This document shows, one piece after another, positions 44,401-56,057 of a DNA stretch of 64,000 nucleotides. Under the pieces are notes generated by a model. It was not told the origin of the DNA and did no database searches. It worked only from the letters and a program-made list of their open reading frames with translations. Origin of the DNA: Drechmeria coniospora (Eukaryota > Ascomycota > Sordariomycetes > Hypocreales > Ophiocordycipitaceae); assembly GCF_001625195.1 (NCBI RefSeq), contig NC_054390.1, positions 5,305,222 to 5,369,221 of the forward strand, written 5' to 3'. Both the position numbers and the translations under genes were made by a program. The first letter of the stretch is position 1; every line of letters starts with the position of its first letter.

Positions 44401-47400
44401 GCGCGCGAGGCACCACAATCTCGAGAAGGTCGATGGGATCCCAGTGAATTCGAATCCGGGAGTCGCCGAGAGTGAAGTAGCGGACATGGTCTTGTTGGTG
44501 ATCGTGAGAGCATTGCACAGCATCCTTCATCTTCAGCCCGCGACCCCAATACAGCAACTCTAGGTACTTTCCAAACGAATACTTGAACGTCGCCTCCGAC
44601 ATGGCCATTTCCTTGGAATCCTTCTTGCAAAGCTTACAGTACGTCCACATGGTTATGCCGTCGCCGAGCTCGGGAGCTCTCGGGGCCGTGTTCGGAAAGT
44701 ACTCGACGAAGACGGTGATGCGATACTGATCATGGACGTAGGTCCGATGATGTTCCGCCATCTTCCTCTCACAGCCATTCGAGTTGCAAATGTCGTTCTT
44801 GCTGTACGCCAAGTCCACTATGTATTGGCCAAGGGTGCAGTCCGGATCCATTCCAGTGTCCACATGCTGCTCGTCATAAAAGTTGATGGCGATTATGGTC
44901 GGCTCAATACATGGTATCTTGGTCTCCGTGCAAATGACAGAGTACAAGACGACAATGTTCTGGTGCGAGTATGGGTCAAACAAGTCGAGGTTTCCTTGAA
45001 TGTACGTCTCCCATTGACGGGTTTGGGTCTGGTAGTTGTAGAGCGCTTTGTCGTATTCGGCGTCGTGGACTGCATGAAGAATCTCCATAATCTGTCTCGG
45101 TGCCTGTTGACCAATCTTCTCCACCATCTCCGGCTTGATGAGCAGGAACTTCTGCGGATCAGTCTTTTCCGAGTCCTCTTCCACGGCATCCTGGTCGCGG
45201 AGCCGCTTGAGATACAGGAGCCGTCTCTCCTGCTCGCGTGCCTTCATCAGCAGGTGCGGCTGCTTAAACTTTACGTACGGTGATGCCGACAGAATCTTCG
45301 TTTCATATTTGGCCACCATGTCGCTGTAGAATGTCGGCATCGGCACGTCGTCGGGCACCTGACTCTCGTGCGACGCGTGGCTGTGATGCTCATGCAGAGA
45401 TACAAGCTTGAGTCGCTCGGTGGCAGGCGTCGGGAGATTCGCCACCTCGGTCTCATCCTCTCCGCTGATGGTGGAACTCTCGACAGCGGTCTGCGACGGA
45501 GGTTCACTCTCGCTCGAGGGTTGATTCACGATCGTTGTCGGACCACTGCGACTATCCGTCGCGCTCGTCAAGCTCAAAGATCTCTGGCCATCGGGCAACA
45601 CCTGGACAGAATTCGACATGGAGCTTTCGCCGGCCTCTTCCGGCGTCTCGACAGACTCGTCCCTTAGCAAGCTCGACTCAAGCTTCGAATTGTAGACGAC
45701 GTAGACCATAAACTCCATGATATTCTTGACCTTGCCTAGCAAGACGTTGCTGGCACCTCGGAGAGCAATGGTACATCCGAGATCTGGCCGGCAGCCCGAG
45801 ATGAATATGTACGTTTTCTTCCGGCTAACGTAAAGTTCGTTGAAAAACGTCCTGACTTTGAACGCGGAGCATCTCCCGACGCGGACGGGAAGGGCCAGCA
45901 TGTCAATCGACTCGATAATTTCGGCCTCGGCGCAACGGGCGACGGCTTCAATGACGGTGTCCTTCACATTGTACGCGACTGAAATGTTCGCTTCGGAGAG
46001 GTACTGCATGGCAACGCCGGAAATGCCCTTCTGCGCCAACAAGACGTGAGGCCGTAAATTCGTGATTCGTTGAACGACGACCCTCAGGAATTCTTTCTCC
46101 TGCTCCATGACCGCCTGCAAGCTCATAAAATGCTGCTGTTGATGTCGCTGGTATTCGATCGGAAAGGTGACAAGGACGATTCGCGGGTTGAGGATCGTGC
46201 GCGACATGCTCTTGAGCGCCAGGTTCTTGGTAAAGACGACGCCGGAGACGTAAGAGGTTTTGCTAGGCTTGCTGCCGGGTATCCTCTTCAGTTTCACGTA
46301 GTGTCTGATGTCCATGTCCTCGCCTTTGGCGATGTCTGGCGTCACCTGATCCGTGAGATGAAGCAGGATGGGCACGAGAGACCTTTGCCACGCGGCGGGA
46401 CTGGGGATCTCGGCGTCGGTCAAAAGCTGGCGAAGCAGCTTGTTGACGTGCTTCAGGCTCGACTGGTTCAGTTCCACCTTGGGCGCCCTCCCCCTCCGCA
46501 ACGAATCATTTCTGGTCAGCTGGGTGCCAGGCAGGCTTGAGTCGAGAGGGAAGAGCATCTCGGAGGAAGTCGAAGGGCCTTTGTACACCACCGACTTGGG
46601 CCGTGGTGATCCCAAATGATGAACGCTGCCGCTCACGTTGCTGAGGTTGCGACGTCGGGCGGACCTTTTGTGGCTCAACAGACTCCCCGGTCCGTTGGTA
46701 TCGTCGTAGACGCCTCTGCTAACATAGCTCATGCCGCTGATGCTCTTCTCGCCAGCCTTATGACGATTCTTCCTCGCTCCGGCGTACGATGCGAAGCCCG
46801 ACTTTTCGTTCTCATAGCTCGCGGGGTGCGTCTCCGACGTTCCCATCGTCTGGAAGATGCTATTCATCTGCTCATCCCCGCTGGAGTCATCGGACATGTA
46901 ATCAGCCAAGTCGGGATCGATGATGTTGTCGTCGTGGAAGGCGGGAAACTTTGGTTTCCTCGCGTTGTCCTCTTCGATGCGCTTGCGGAAGGGGGCCCGG
47001 TCATCAGCAGGAGCCTTGTATCGGCTCATGACTCCATGCTTGGAATGATGTCGTTTGTGTCCCGCCGAGGACGGGGGACGGCTGGCGCTCAGGGACTTGA
47101 GGGAACGAGACGAGCCAGGTCGACTCAACTGAGGCGCATTGATTTCCAAAATCGACGAGGAGCTGTTGGGGTCCTTTACGCGGCGAGTCGCCGGAATCGC
47201 CATCATCGGCGTTGACACTGGCCGCGCGTCCTCGGACCCTTCCGACACCATGGTGGGATCCGGCTCTCTCACCGTCGGTTGGCTCGTGCTGCCGGATCCT
47301 TTCGATTGTTTCGGGCCGAATATTTTGGGCAGGAAGGAGCGCTCGTCTGCGGAGTCTTCGGAGGCGCTTCCGTCGACTCGTCTGCTGATAACCTCGAGGC

Positions 47401-48814
47401 AGTTCTTGCACACCCTCAGGGAGCCCTGGACGCCGAACTTCTCTCCGGAGACGACGGTGGTGCATTTGGAGTCGAAAATGCACCCACAGGTCCTGCAATG
47501 ATGTTTTCGTCGAAAAGCGGTAAAGGGCGCCTGGCAGAGGAAGCACTCTTTGACGGTGTCGTCCTTCATCCAGAATTCCCTGCTCAACACCTGCATCCGC
47601 ATCTTGCCCAAGTGGGCGCTCATCTGATCCGAGGCTCTGTCCTCGCCCGTGATGGTGCCCATGATGTGCACGTTGCCAGATTGCCCCTTGTACAAGTAGG
47701 GGTCCTCGGTGAAAGTGTCGTGGTGGAGGGAGCTGTGGGCAGTGGTGTTGATGGGACTGACTTCGGCGGTTCCGCGATCGAGAGACGATTCTCTCGATCC
47801 GGGATACCTCGGTGATATGGATCGGCTGATCCTGCTGATGACCGTGGGCGTCCTTCGCTCCGTATCGGGCGGGGCCATCGAGGACGCGTTCGAAACGCTT
47901 CGGGCATGCGAGTTCTGGGACTGGGCCGAGCTGCCAGGAGCGGACGTCTTGATGGGGCTCAGGCCTTTGTCACCGATGTCGCCGATGCTGGAAATGTCGT
48001 CTCGTGCGTCCTTGATGTCATACAAGGACATGGTAGTGTCAACCGTCGGCAGTCGGGTGTGGAGTTCGGCTCTACTAAGGCTCCTCCGGCTGGACCCTTG
48101 TCCGCCGCTCTCCTCCGTCTGAATGGTGCTGCGGCTGTTGTCCCTACGTATGGACAGAGGAGGTGCGATGGTGGGATCAGCAGCCACGACGGCACTGGTG
48201 GCGTTGGTCGGGAGGCTTTGGCGGCTCGAAGTCGTTGACTTTTGGCCCGTCATCAAGCTGATGCTCGTCGCTTTGGAGGATGGGGGCATCTGAGAGCGGC
48301 TATCGGTCGTTGTCGTGAGGCCGGCAGAGGAGGACATGTCGGTCATGGGAGCAGGTAGCGAGGAGATGGCCATCGTGGTATGGGATGTCTCGCCGCGGTT
48401 GGCCGAGGATATGGATAGGCGTGAGGAATGGCCGTCGGCCGTCTTTTTCGGCAAGTTATCCGCATTCTCAAAGACGGGCTCCTTGGAAGCCGTGGTCGGA
48501 CTGACAGCGCCCACGACTTCCCGAAATCGACTGTAGAGTCCACTGAGGCCATGCTGAACCATCTCGCCGGCCGTGCCGCGGCTCTCGGAGGCGGGCGCGC
48601 CTTCTGGGGGAGTGGTAAAGTCATTGAAGGTCGTCAAGGTGTCGCAGCGGCTCGCGGAGGTGTGGATCTTGTCGAGAGCCTGCGCTAGCTGCTCCTTGTC
48701 GGTGACCGAGTTGGTCGAGGTCGAGCCGCGTCGATGTCCGAAGCTGAGGGAGGGCGCCAGCGAGCCAGAAGGGTGGGTGTCGTCGACAGTCTTCGAGGTA
48801 GAGCTGCTAGCCAT
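41461..48814 (-). CDS. fab1: 1-phosphatidylinositol-3-phosphate 5-kinase (Fab1/PIKfyve)
   Basis: Two exons: 42167-48814 and 41461-42069, with a 97-bp intron at 42070-42166 (donor GTGCGT, acceptor ATCAG). Joining gives DDRLVLK-SLSPIETSAFVQF; the product is 2418 residues. Fab1 makes PtdIns(3,5)P2 on endosomes and vacuoles. Seen in order: a disordered Ser-rich N terminus, an FYVE zinc finger (about 410-480, CFLCQAPF and RRKHHCRTCG, the PtdIns3P-binding signature), a TCP-1/CCT-like chaperonin domain (about 835-1055, LALPVRVGRCSAFKVRTFF, FISGCRPDLGCTIALRGA), a Cys-rich region (about 1280-1450), a long linker, and the PIPK catalytic domain (about 1990-2410) with RIFDLKGSMRNR and QNVMDYSLMIAVD. All key motifs are intact. 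It is the largest gene in the window. Confidence 0.96.
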
Positions 48815-50348
48815 CTTGAAGGCTGCCTTCCGGCAGGGAGACGTCTCGATGCCGATGAGGCGGTCTTGGATGCAGCATGTAGAGGCTCATCGACCGTTCG
48901 GCTCGCGGGCGAACTGTTCAGCTCTGCTGTACTGATATCGGGTTGAACGCAGGCGACGGGACGCGACCATGGTGGGCGCCCAGAGCGATGGCCTGTGATG
49001 AGGTCGATTCTAGAAACGAAGGAACTCGGGTAGGACGGTGCTCGGGGTGGGAGGTTGTGTTGTGAGCGGCGATTGACGGGGTTGAGAGGCGTTGTAGGGA
49101 ATGGTTGCAGGGAGTGGTTGTAGGGAGTGTTGTAGTTGTAGGTAATAGGGAGTCTGGGTGACGCTCGTAAGCTGCTGCACTGTTCGAGTGCTCATAGGCT
49201 GTATGATGTGTGATGGGAGTACAGGCAGGCCGCAGCACGGTTGGTGCAGTGCGGTGCCGAGAAGGAATGACGAAAATTGGGGTGTATAAGTACAAGGTAA
49301 GGCGCGGTGCTAGAATGTCTCTTTCTTCCGTCCGGCACTTCGACAGTGCCAAAGAAAACAATATAATACAATGTCGCACAAGTTAGTCAGGGTATGATGT
49401 TCTTTGGAAGCTCTCCCGCAGCGCCCACTGGGCTTTTATATGTCCAACCCTCGGAGAAACCTTCTCCCTCCAGCACAGTTATAGCGCAGGCGCGCTCAGG
49501 TGTTCCGTACTAGGTAGGTAGGTTAGTACTAGGTAGGTAGGTTAGTACTAGGTAGGTAGTCTGCGGTCCTTGCGTTAGTAGGTGCCTTGGTACTAGGCAG
49601 GCAGTACGGAGTGCTGTACGAGTCCGTACAGGCCTGACATACATTCAAGTACTTACTTACAGTACTAAAGTCGTAGGTATTACTGGTGCATGCTCGTACT
49701 GTGCAGTTTACAACAGTTGCACCTGCGCGGACAGCTGCAGGCAATACGCGTAATGCACCTCCTCTGTCATAAGGTACTCAAACTACTATTACTTACTAGG
49801 TACCTAGTACTGTACTGTAGTTGTAGCTGTATTAATTACTGACTCCGTACTTACTCCGTCCTCCGTAGGTATTGCAAGAATTATTACCATTTGCAATGGC
49901 ATACTTATAAGTATCTGTACCTACCTACGTTCATGTACACCTGCATGTAAGTACACCGGCAGGTACAAGTACTTACTTGTCACTGCGCTCATGCGGGTAC
50001 GGATTTCTGCCACTGCCAATAACCTACGTAGTAATTAAGAAATGGGCCTTTCCTTGCAGCTTGCGGCATGCTAACGCTGAGCCCCACCTAGGTCCACTTG
50101 AGTGACAAAGAACTTTCTTCTCCTTCAATGTATGAGATGGTACGCAGTACTTGCATGCACACACATGCATGGACAACACGGAGTGCAGGTCGTGACGCTT
50201 CCACAACGAGAACTAACCTCACCCTTGAACGCGCATCAATGGAATCAGCAGTTCCGTTGTAGAACCCCCGAGCCCCTTCGCCAATGTGACGCCAACTCAC
50301 CATCAGTCATCCGCTTGGACCTTTTGGCTGGCCCAACCAAGCAACGAC
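48815..50348. other. fab1 promoter and following divergent spacer
   Basis: 1.5 kb between divergent genes. The 48815-49500 part is fab1 leader/promoter with a TTGTAGGGA-type repeat (about 49085-49150). About 49500-50010 is a GTAC island, with TACGGAGTGC at about 49606 and repeated CTCCGT words at about 49852-49868. A 153-codon minus frame (48918-49379) is low-complexity and not called. Confidence 0.55.
49508..49559. repeat. 19-bp tandem repeat, about 2.7 copies
   Basis: The unit TACTAGGTAGGTAGGTTAG occurs twice in full and once partially, head to tail, in the fab1-side promoter spacer. It belongs to the GGTA/CTAG-rich sequence type also seen near 21060. Confidence 0.93.
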
Positions 50349-52466
50349 ATGTCTCTTCAAGCGTCGCCTCGGCAGGAAATCAGAAGGCTGCTGAGGCGGC
50401 GAAACGTCGCTGTCGTGCCCAAGAACCAGCAAAGTCTTCTCGAGCAGCCAAGCTCATGGGCCGTCGACTTCAAGGGCAAGCTGGATAGTCGGGCCCATAT
50501 TCCCGGCGACGTTCTCGAGACGGTCAAGGCGGCGTACCAGAATGCTAGCCAAGTCCGCGACGACCAGCCATCAATACCCAGCGGTGCTCCAGATGCCTTT
50601 GACTCTGTAAGGGACGAACAGGTTGTTGGAGCCACGAAAGATGGCGGCTTGGCATCCTCGTCTCCCGAGACCCTGACGTCTTGGGAATCATCGTCATCTG
50701 AAAGCCTGCGGAATGCAAGGCGCCAATGGGTCCGACTGGAGAAAGATGCGTCGCCATCACCGGCTCAAACCCAGTTGGAGAGTGCCTCCCTCGTTCGAGA
50801 GATGCCACCGGCCATGGCCCCGCCTCCGTTGCCACCCCCTCGACTTGAACAAGCGCCCGTCTACGAAGATGGCCTGGACAGCGACGAGGACTCGGAAACG
50901 GACTTGTCCCAACGTCGTGAACAAGTCGGCGTCAGCACAGCTCGCTCGCCACCGACGGCCACCCCTTCTCAGCCGCAGCAGACATTTGAGGCGGGCGAGA
51001 CGCCCCCCTGCGCCCAGATGAGCCAGCCCATCATCCCAGACACAGCAGAGGCAGAATATCCTCCTCCTCGGTCCAGGCCTGACCCTGAGGGTCGGCGGCG
51101 TCGGCACAAGATGATTACGTATGACAGCAGCCCCATTAAGAAAGGGGCTACAGAAACGAGAAAAATGCCAACGACGAAAGCATTTGCCAGTGTCACGGAT
51201 ATGAGCAGTTCGCATACTAATTCATCGAGCTCCATTGTTCCGGCAACATCATCGAACTCTTCGGCGCTGAGTTCAGTCGTTCCCTCGATCGAGCCAGTGG
51301 CGGATTCGGGTCCACGAGCGCTCAGCAGCCAGTCTGGCGAAGACGCAGAGAAGGCGCCTGAGAGGGTCGCCTCCCCGCGTCCAGCGGCAGGCCTACCACC
51401 GGCAACGGATCCATCCCCTGTGAGCGATCCTGGCCCTTGTTCGCAGAAACTGAACCCGTACGAGGCGTTTGCGGCCGTGTATCCGAATTATCGAACGGAT
51501 CATGCGGGGAGTCTGTGGAACTTTGTAAGGGGCTGCGTGTGCGTGGAGATACTTCAAAAAGACATGGCGCTAAGAGAATGCCTGTATGACGATTTTATCA
51601 GGGCCTTTTCTAGCGGCTATCTGAAATACGTTGCCGCCGCGGGTCCAGGTCGAGAGGCGGTCTCTGCCATCGAGTGGTTCAGCATGCTGCCGGGGGCACC
51701 TCTCTACAACCGCATGGTGGTGACGAGGGGGTGCATCGATCATGTGCTCCTTTGCTTCCCGAGGGAGGTTGCCAGAGCCCGCTCGATCCTGAACAGAGAT
51801 GCGAGCGACAACAATGCAGACCAGAAGAAGCCTCCTTCGGAACGACAGAACGGCGAACGAGTGCCCACAACCCCAACCAAGACTCCACCATGCCCAGAGC
51901 GGGCGAGGCTCAAGGACAGGAAGGAACAAGCAGGACAGGCCCTGCATTCGCAGCAGCGTGAGCGCACGATGGTGCCCTCCATTCCCCCGGCGTCGGAGAA
52001 GCGTATTGATGGCGATCGGCGGACCGAAGTTGGCGCGTTGCCTTTCCAGCAGCGTGAGCGCGCAAGGGAGCCTGCGTTTGCCCAGAGGTCACTACTTGCC
52101 CCGGAGGTGGGGGCGGGATCGGAGCATGGTTCGGCCGATGGCATGGACGTGGACTTGCGATCCAAGTCCCACGGCGCACCGTCACGAGCAGCGAGTTTTT
52201 CGGGTCCCAGCCGATCCACCTTTACGTATGATTCGAATGACACCTCGCTACCGCCAAGGATCAGATCACCAGCAGCCTTTTCTACCTCGTCACAGGTGTC
52301 GAGGTCATCAAGGCCGTCGTTTTGGCCTTCGCGAACATCCCGGCTGCTTGACCAGCTTGCCACCAATACCACGACGGGGGCGAAGAAGCGGCCAGCGGAG
52401 GAGCAATCGCGGCTACGAGAACACTTTAAAAATAGAAGACTTCGCAAGAGCTCTGGAGGCAAGTGA
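50349..52466 (+). CDS. Uncharacterised 705-residue protein, disordered with one conserved-looking helical block
   Basis: The open frame reaches back to a GTG at 50286, but the first ATG is 50349 (MSLQASPRQEIRRLLRRRNV), giving 705 residues with no intron needed. The N-terminal 60 residues look folded (SWAVDFKGKLDSRAHIPGDV). Residues about 65-370 are Ser/Pro/Glu-rich and disordered, with an acidic stretch (DGLDSDEDSETDLS) and basic RRRRHKM. A compact block at about 375-485 (NPYEAFAAVYPNYRTDHAGS, NFVRGCVCVEILQKDMALRE, CLYDDFIRAFSSGYLKYV) is the only region that looks like a domain. The C-terminal 200 residues are low-complexity and basic. I do not recognise the family. The layout suits a nuclear or chromatin scaffold, which is only inference. 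Confidence 0.75.
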   Translation: MSLQASPRQEIRRLLRRRNVAVVPKNQQSLLEQPSSWAVDFKGKLDSRAHIPGDVLETVKAAYQNASQVRDDQPSIPSGAPDAFDSVRDEQVVGATKDGGLASSSPETLTSWESSSSESLRNARRQWVRLEKDASPSPAQTQLESASLVREMPPAMAPPPLPPPRLEQAPVYEDGLDSDEDSETDLSQRREQVGVSTARSPPTATPSQPQQTFEAGETPPCAQMSQPIIPDTAEAEYPPPRSRPDPEGRRRRHKMITYDSSPIKKGATETRKMPTTKAFASVTDMSSSHTNSSSSIVPATSSNSSALSSVVPSIEPVADSGPRALSSQSGEDAEKAPERVASPRPAAGLPPATDPSPVSDPGPCSQKLNPYEAFAAVYPNYRTDHAGSLWNFVRGCVCVEILQKDMALRECLYDDFIRAFSSGYLKYVAAAGPGREAVSAIEWFSMLPGAPLYNRMVVTRGCIDHVLLCFPREVARARSILNRDASDNNADQKKPPSERQNGERVPTTPTKTPPCPERARLKDRKEQAGQALHSQQRERTMVPSIPPASEKRIDGDRRTEVGALPFQQRERAREPAFAQRSLLAPEVGAGSEHGSADGMDVDLRSKSHGAPSRAASFSGPSRSTFTYDSNDTSLPPRIRSPAAFSTSSQVSRSSRPSFWPSRTSRLLDQLATNTTTGAKKRPAEEQSRLREHFKNRRLRKSSGGK

Positions 52467-52906
52467 GGCTGACCAATGGCGGCCGCTTCCCCAGTTCTCA
52501 CGTCTCATTACGCGGAACACGGAACTTAATTGTACAGTACGTCATTGCATCATGGCCCGCTACGGCCTGCATAATTGTGCAGCGTCTGGGTGAGGGTTTG
52601 GAGTAAGGACTTGGAGTAAGGACTTGGAGTAAGGACTGTAGGTATATTGATAGACCTTCAATAGCTGTATCGTTGCCATCTGGTCCAATATCTGACATGA
52701 GAGCCTCCCTGGGGAGTGACAACAATCTAAGTTTCCGTTTCATGGCTCCATTCATTACAAATTGAGTTTTGACCTTGATGCTGGGCCCTTACGACTACGA
52801 CAGCGCCGCAACATTGGCCAGATAGGAGCATTTCAACCGTCCATCCGTCCGTCCGTCCGACCGCTCCTTGATTTCATTCGTTAGTCTCGTTTGGCAAGCC
52901 GGCCTC
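52467..52906. other. Convergent 3' region with 13-bp repeat
   Basis: 440 bp between tail-to-tail genes. It holds a 13-bp tandem repeat (52600-52637) and a short GTCC microsatellite at about 52839-52860. No gene is seen. Confidence 0.55.
52600..52637. repeat. 13-bp tandem repeat, three copies
   Basis: GGAGTAAGGACTT is repeated at 52600, 52613 and 52626 (last copy lacks one T), in the 3' flank of the uncharacterised 705-residue gene. Confidence 0.94.
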
Positions 52907-53481
52907 TCAGGTCTGGCTGGCTGTTGCGGACGGCACCGCCTGGGACTCGTCCTTGGTGATATTCGCAGCGGCCGCTTCCGCAGCTTTCTTTTGCTGGCGC
53001 ACCTCCTCGTCAGGTGTCAGGGTGCGCAGCTGAAGGGCATGGATGCCGTCCACCTCATTCATTTCGTCGCGCAGAAGGGCGTAGACCATACGGTGCCGCG
53101 CAGGGAGCATCTTGGACGTGAAGGCGTCGGATGTGATGACGAGCCTGAGCATACATCAGCAACGGGCACCCAAACATACCGAGAAGATGAGGATGAGGAT
53201 GAGGATGAGGATGGGTGACGCGTACCTAAAGTGAGTCTCCTTGGAGAGGTTGCCCTGCATGGCCTTGTGGTGAGAATGCAGGTGCGAGTCATTGTAGATT
53301 TCAAGCGTCAGCGGATTGAAGGCCGCCGTGACCTGAGGCGTTGATCAATGGTTTGAAGGAGAGCGGGCGTGGGCGTGCGTCGACTCACCTTGGCACGGAT
53401 GATATCCTCCATCGGCGTCGAGCTCATGGTGGAGAGCTGCCGTCCGACGGTCGAAAAGCCCAGGGTGTATCGTCGAAACAT
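52907..53481 (-). CDS. BolA-like protein, probably mitochondrial (Bol1 type)
   Basis: Three exons: 53389-53481, 53226-53332 and 52907-53144, about 145 residues. Introns are 53333-53388 (56 bp, GTGAGT) and 53145-53225 (81 bp, GTACGC). Spliced junctions read IIRAK-VTAAFNPLTLEIYN and KETHF-R-LVITSDAF, reconstituting an intact BolA fold. The family signature is present: DSHLHSHHKA, KETHFRLVITSDAF, RHRMVYALLRDEM and GIHALQL. The N terminus (MFRRYTLGFSTVGRQLSTMS) is basic and hydroxylated without acids, consistent with mitochondrial import. BolA proteins partner with monothiol glutaredoxins in iron-sulfur cluster delivery. Intron 2 contains GATGAG repeats. The Ala/Lys/Gln-rich C-terminal tail extends beyond the usual domain end. 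Confidence 0.93.
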
Positions 53482-56057
53482 TTGGCCTCTTTTCGATGTG
53501 TTCTTGACTGCTGCCTTCTCTCGCGCTCTCCTTCTCTCATCAAGCTTCACTCGCCCGCTGTTCGGGGGAGGATGGACGCAGGATGATATCAGAAGACCAG
53601 AAGAGGGGAGGTGTCCAGGAGAAGCAGCGAAGAAGATGGGGTGGTGGATGGGTTGAGGGGACCGGGAAAAAGCAAACAGCCGCAGATATGGCTGGATCAG
53701 CAAGGACAAGGAAACCTCCAGCTACGAATCGCCATTCAGCGTTGTTTGCCACCTTTGTTGGTTTGGAGAGGCCGTACGACGCTTGCGACAGGTTCCGAGA
53801 AGGACCGCTGCAGCTGCGGAATTCCCCCTGTGGTGGGGGCGAGAAGGCGACCCAATGAACGTTCGTGCGGGCCATCCAGCGGTGAAAGCAGCATTCTCGC
53901 AGGTACGTGTCGATGCAACCACTAAGAGGAGGCAATCGCTGGGAGCCCCTGGCACCAACATCATCGAACAGCGAGGCCAACACGGAAAAAGGCGAGGCAA
54001 CATCTCCTACGCAAGTGCGCATGTATTTCCACAAGGCAGCTCAGGCTGCATGGGAACAGGTCAGCCACTCAATTGTGTGGCGGCATGGAGTACATGCTCA
54101 TGTTTTGATGCGTACAATCATGCTTGGACGTGGAAAATTGTGCGAACAATACGTTGTGCGAGCCCAGAGATCTGAGGTGCCGGACTGTCGGTGTGATAAA
54201 TGCGGTCTGCAGATGGTGTTGCCGCTCCGCCGCCGCTGCCATTGGCGGTTGATGGCGAATCCAGCTGCCGGCGGTCAGCAGTCACCTGCAAGCCCTGCAC
54301 GCCCGTGGCTTTCTCAGGCCAGGGGCAAACTCTGTCCAACACGATCATGGTTGGCTTGGGGTTGGGCCGAGGGCGCAATCGACTCTGCTTGCCCATCGGC
54401 ATGCACCGTTTCCGTCAGTCCGGTCCGGGGACTTTCGAAAGCAAGGAACCTAGGCTTGCCTGCCTGAGCGGTGTTTGAATTGCCCAGGAGAATCGAGAGG
54501 CGACTTTTGCGGAAGAATCGAGCCTCGCCATCTGCACGCTGTAGCATCCGAGCACGGCACATGTACTTACAGACAAAGCGGCCCCGTCGACATTTGCCGA
54601 ACGATGCAGGTGCACGTACATGGAATCGTCGCCTGATACGAAGCATCAAGTAATAATACGTTCGTTTTGTCACCGACGGCAACACAAACAGGGAATCCAT
54701 CCACGACAGCAGTGGAGCTAGGCACAATGCTGCTGCGTCGATGGGGGCACGTCTACGGATGATGCTTGAAAAAACAGGCATTCATGAAACCAGCAGAAGG
54801 AGCTATGAAAAAATAATAATGGGAGGAAATCAACATGGCTTGGTTTCGTATGAGCGGTACGGAGTACTGTAGGGTGTAGAGGCTACTTTGCTGCATTGTA
54901 CAGGAACAATCTGTTTGCTGATCTGACACCCCGCTGCGATTTTCGGTACCCTGTTGTGACGACGGTTGGATCACAACACGATTCAGATCCGTGCTCGGCG
55001 GGCCCACCGTCAAGAGCAAGTACTGTAGCAATGAAAACGAGAGTAGAGGGTGAATCTGGCCCCATCGTTTAATTGCAAGTCGACCGTTGGGGCTGGCAGC
55101 CTGCATCCGATGATGATTGTGTGATGATGAAAGGCGAGAGCGGTACGCGATGGGCGCGTCTTTTCTACTCGGAGGACATACAGTAATACAGTACATGTTG
55201 TACTACTGTACGGAGTACTCTGTACTGTTATTACATACTAGGTGTGTACTTGTGAACTCAAGCAGTGTACTTAACAGGTGTAAGTATACTAGTACTGTAA
55301 GTAGGTGTTAAGTTTGTTATTACTACCTGTTGTATTGTAGTATACAGAACTTACAGAGTAGAAGTACTCAGTAAAGGTACACCATACTGTTGAGGGTAAT
55401 TACTTGTGCTGCAATGCAAGTACATTGTACTGTATAATATCATTACGGAGTACAGTACGGAGTACCGTACCTGCAATACTTAGTATGAGTGCTCCGTACA
55501 TGTACTTACTTACAGTACTCCGTAGTTGTACATGTACTGTACTTACTTACTGTACTATACTTACGAGTAAGTACTCCGTACGTTGTAAGTACTCCGTACG
55601 GAGGATGTTTGAAAGGCTGCGGGGCTGCCTTAGCATCCAGGCAGCAAGTCGCACCAGGTACAGTACGCTGCACCGTGCCAACGGCACCGAGTTGCTCCAA
55701 CTTGCGGGACTAGGGGACGCTTACGAGAGGGAAATTTTTAGGCTCAGTCAGTAGTACAAGTAAGTAATACTGTGATCGAACCACCAAATTGACTTGGTAC
55801 ATGTAAACTCACGCCTACATTTCGCCCCCTCGTCTCCTTCGCCCTCCTGCCATAAAAAATTCGGACTTTTGCCTGGAGCAAAGTCGCACCTGAAGGATCC
55901 GGGAAAAGGAGTGGTCGACCTACTTCTTGCTTCCTGCCGCTGCAAAGGCTGCCTCTCTTTTTTTTTCTTCGACCGCAGCCCCGCGACCCGTCGCATCTTG
56001 TTCTCTTGTGTACCCGCCACACATACCCCCAAGCAGCGCAGAAACCCCGTGCACGCA
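53482..56057. other. 2.6-kb spacer upstream of eIF4E, GTAC island at its right side
   Basis: The left 1.6 kb has overlapping frames on both strands (for example 53907-54467 plus, 54314-54781 minus) without recognisable domains; I call none. GTAC words and TACTCCGTA/TACGGAGTA are dense at 54855-54870 and 55170-55790, including CTCCGTACGGAG near 55593. From about 55940 a T/CT-rich tract precedes the eIF4E start and fits a leader. Confidence 0.55.

Noticed and set aside
50286..50348. Upstream extension of the 705-residue protein
   Set aside because: The extension begins at GTG, not ATG; first ATG is 50349.
53907..54467. 186-codon plus-strand frame upstream of eIF4E, and an opposing minus frame at 54314-54781
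   Set aside because: Both open on opposite strands over the same DNA without motifs; likely chance.
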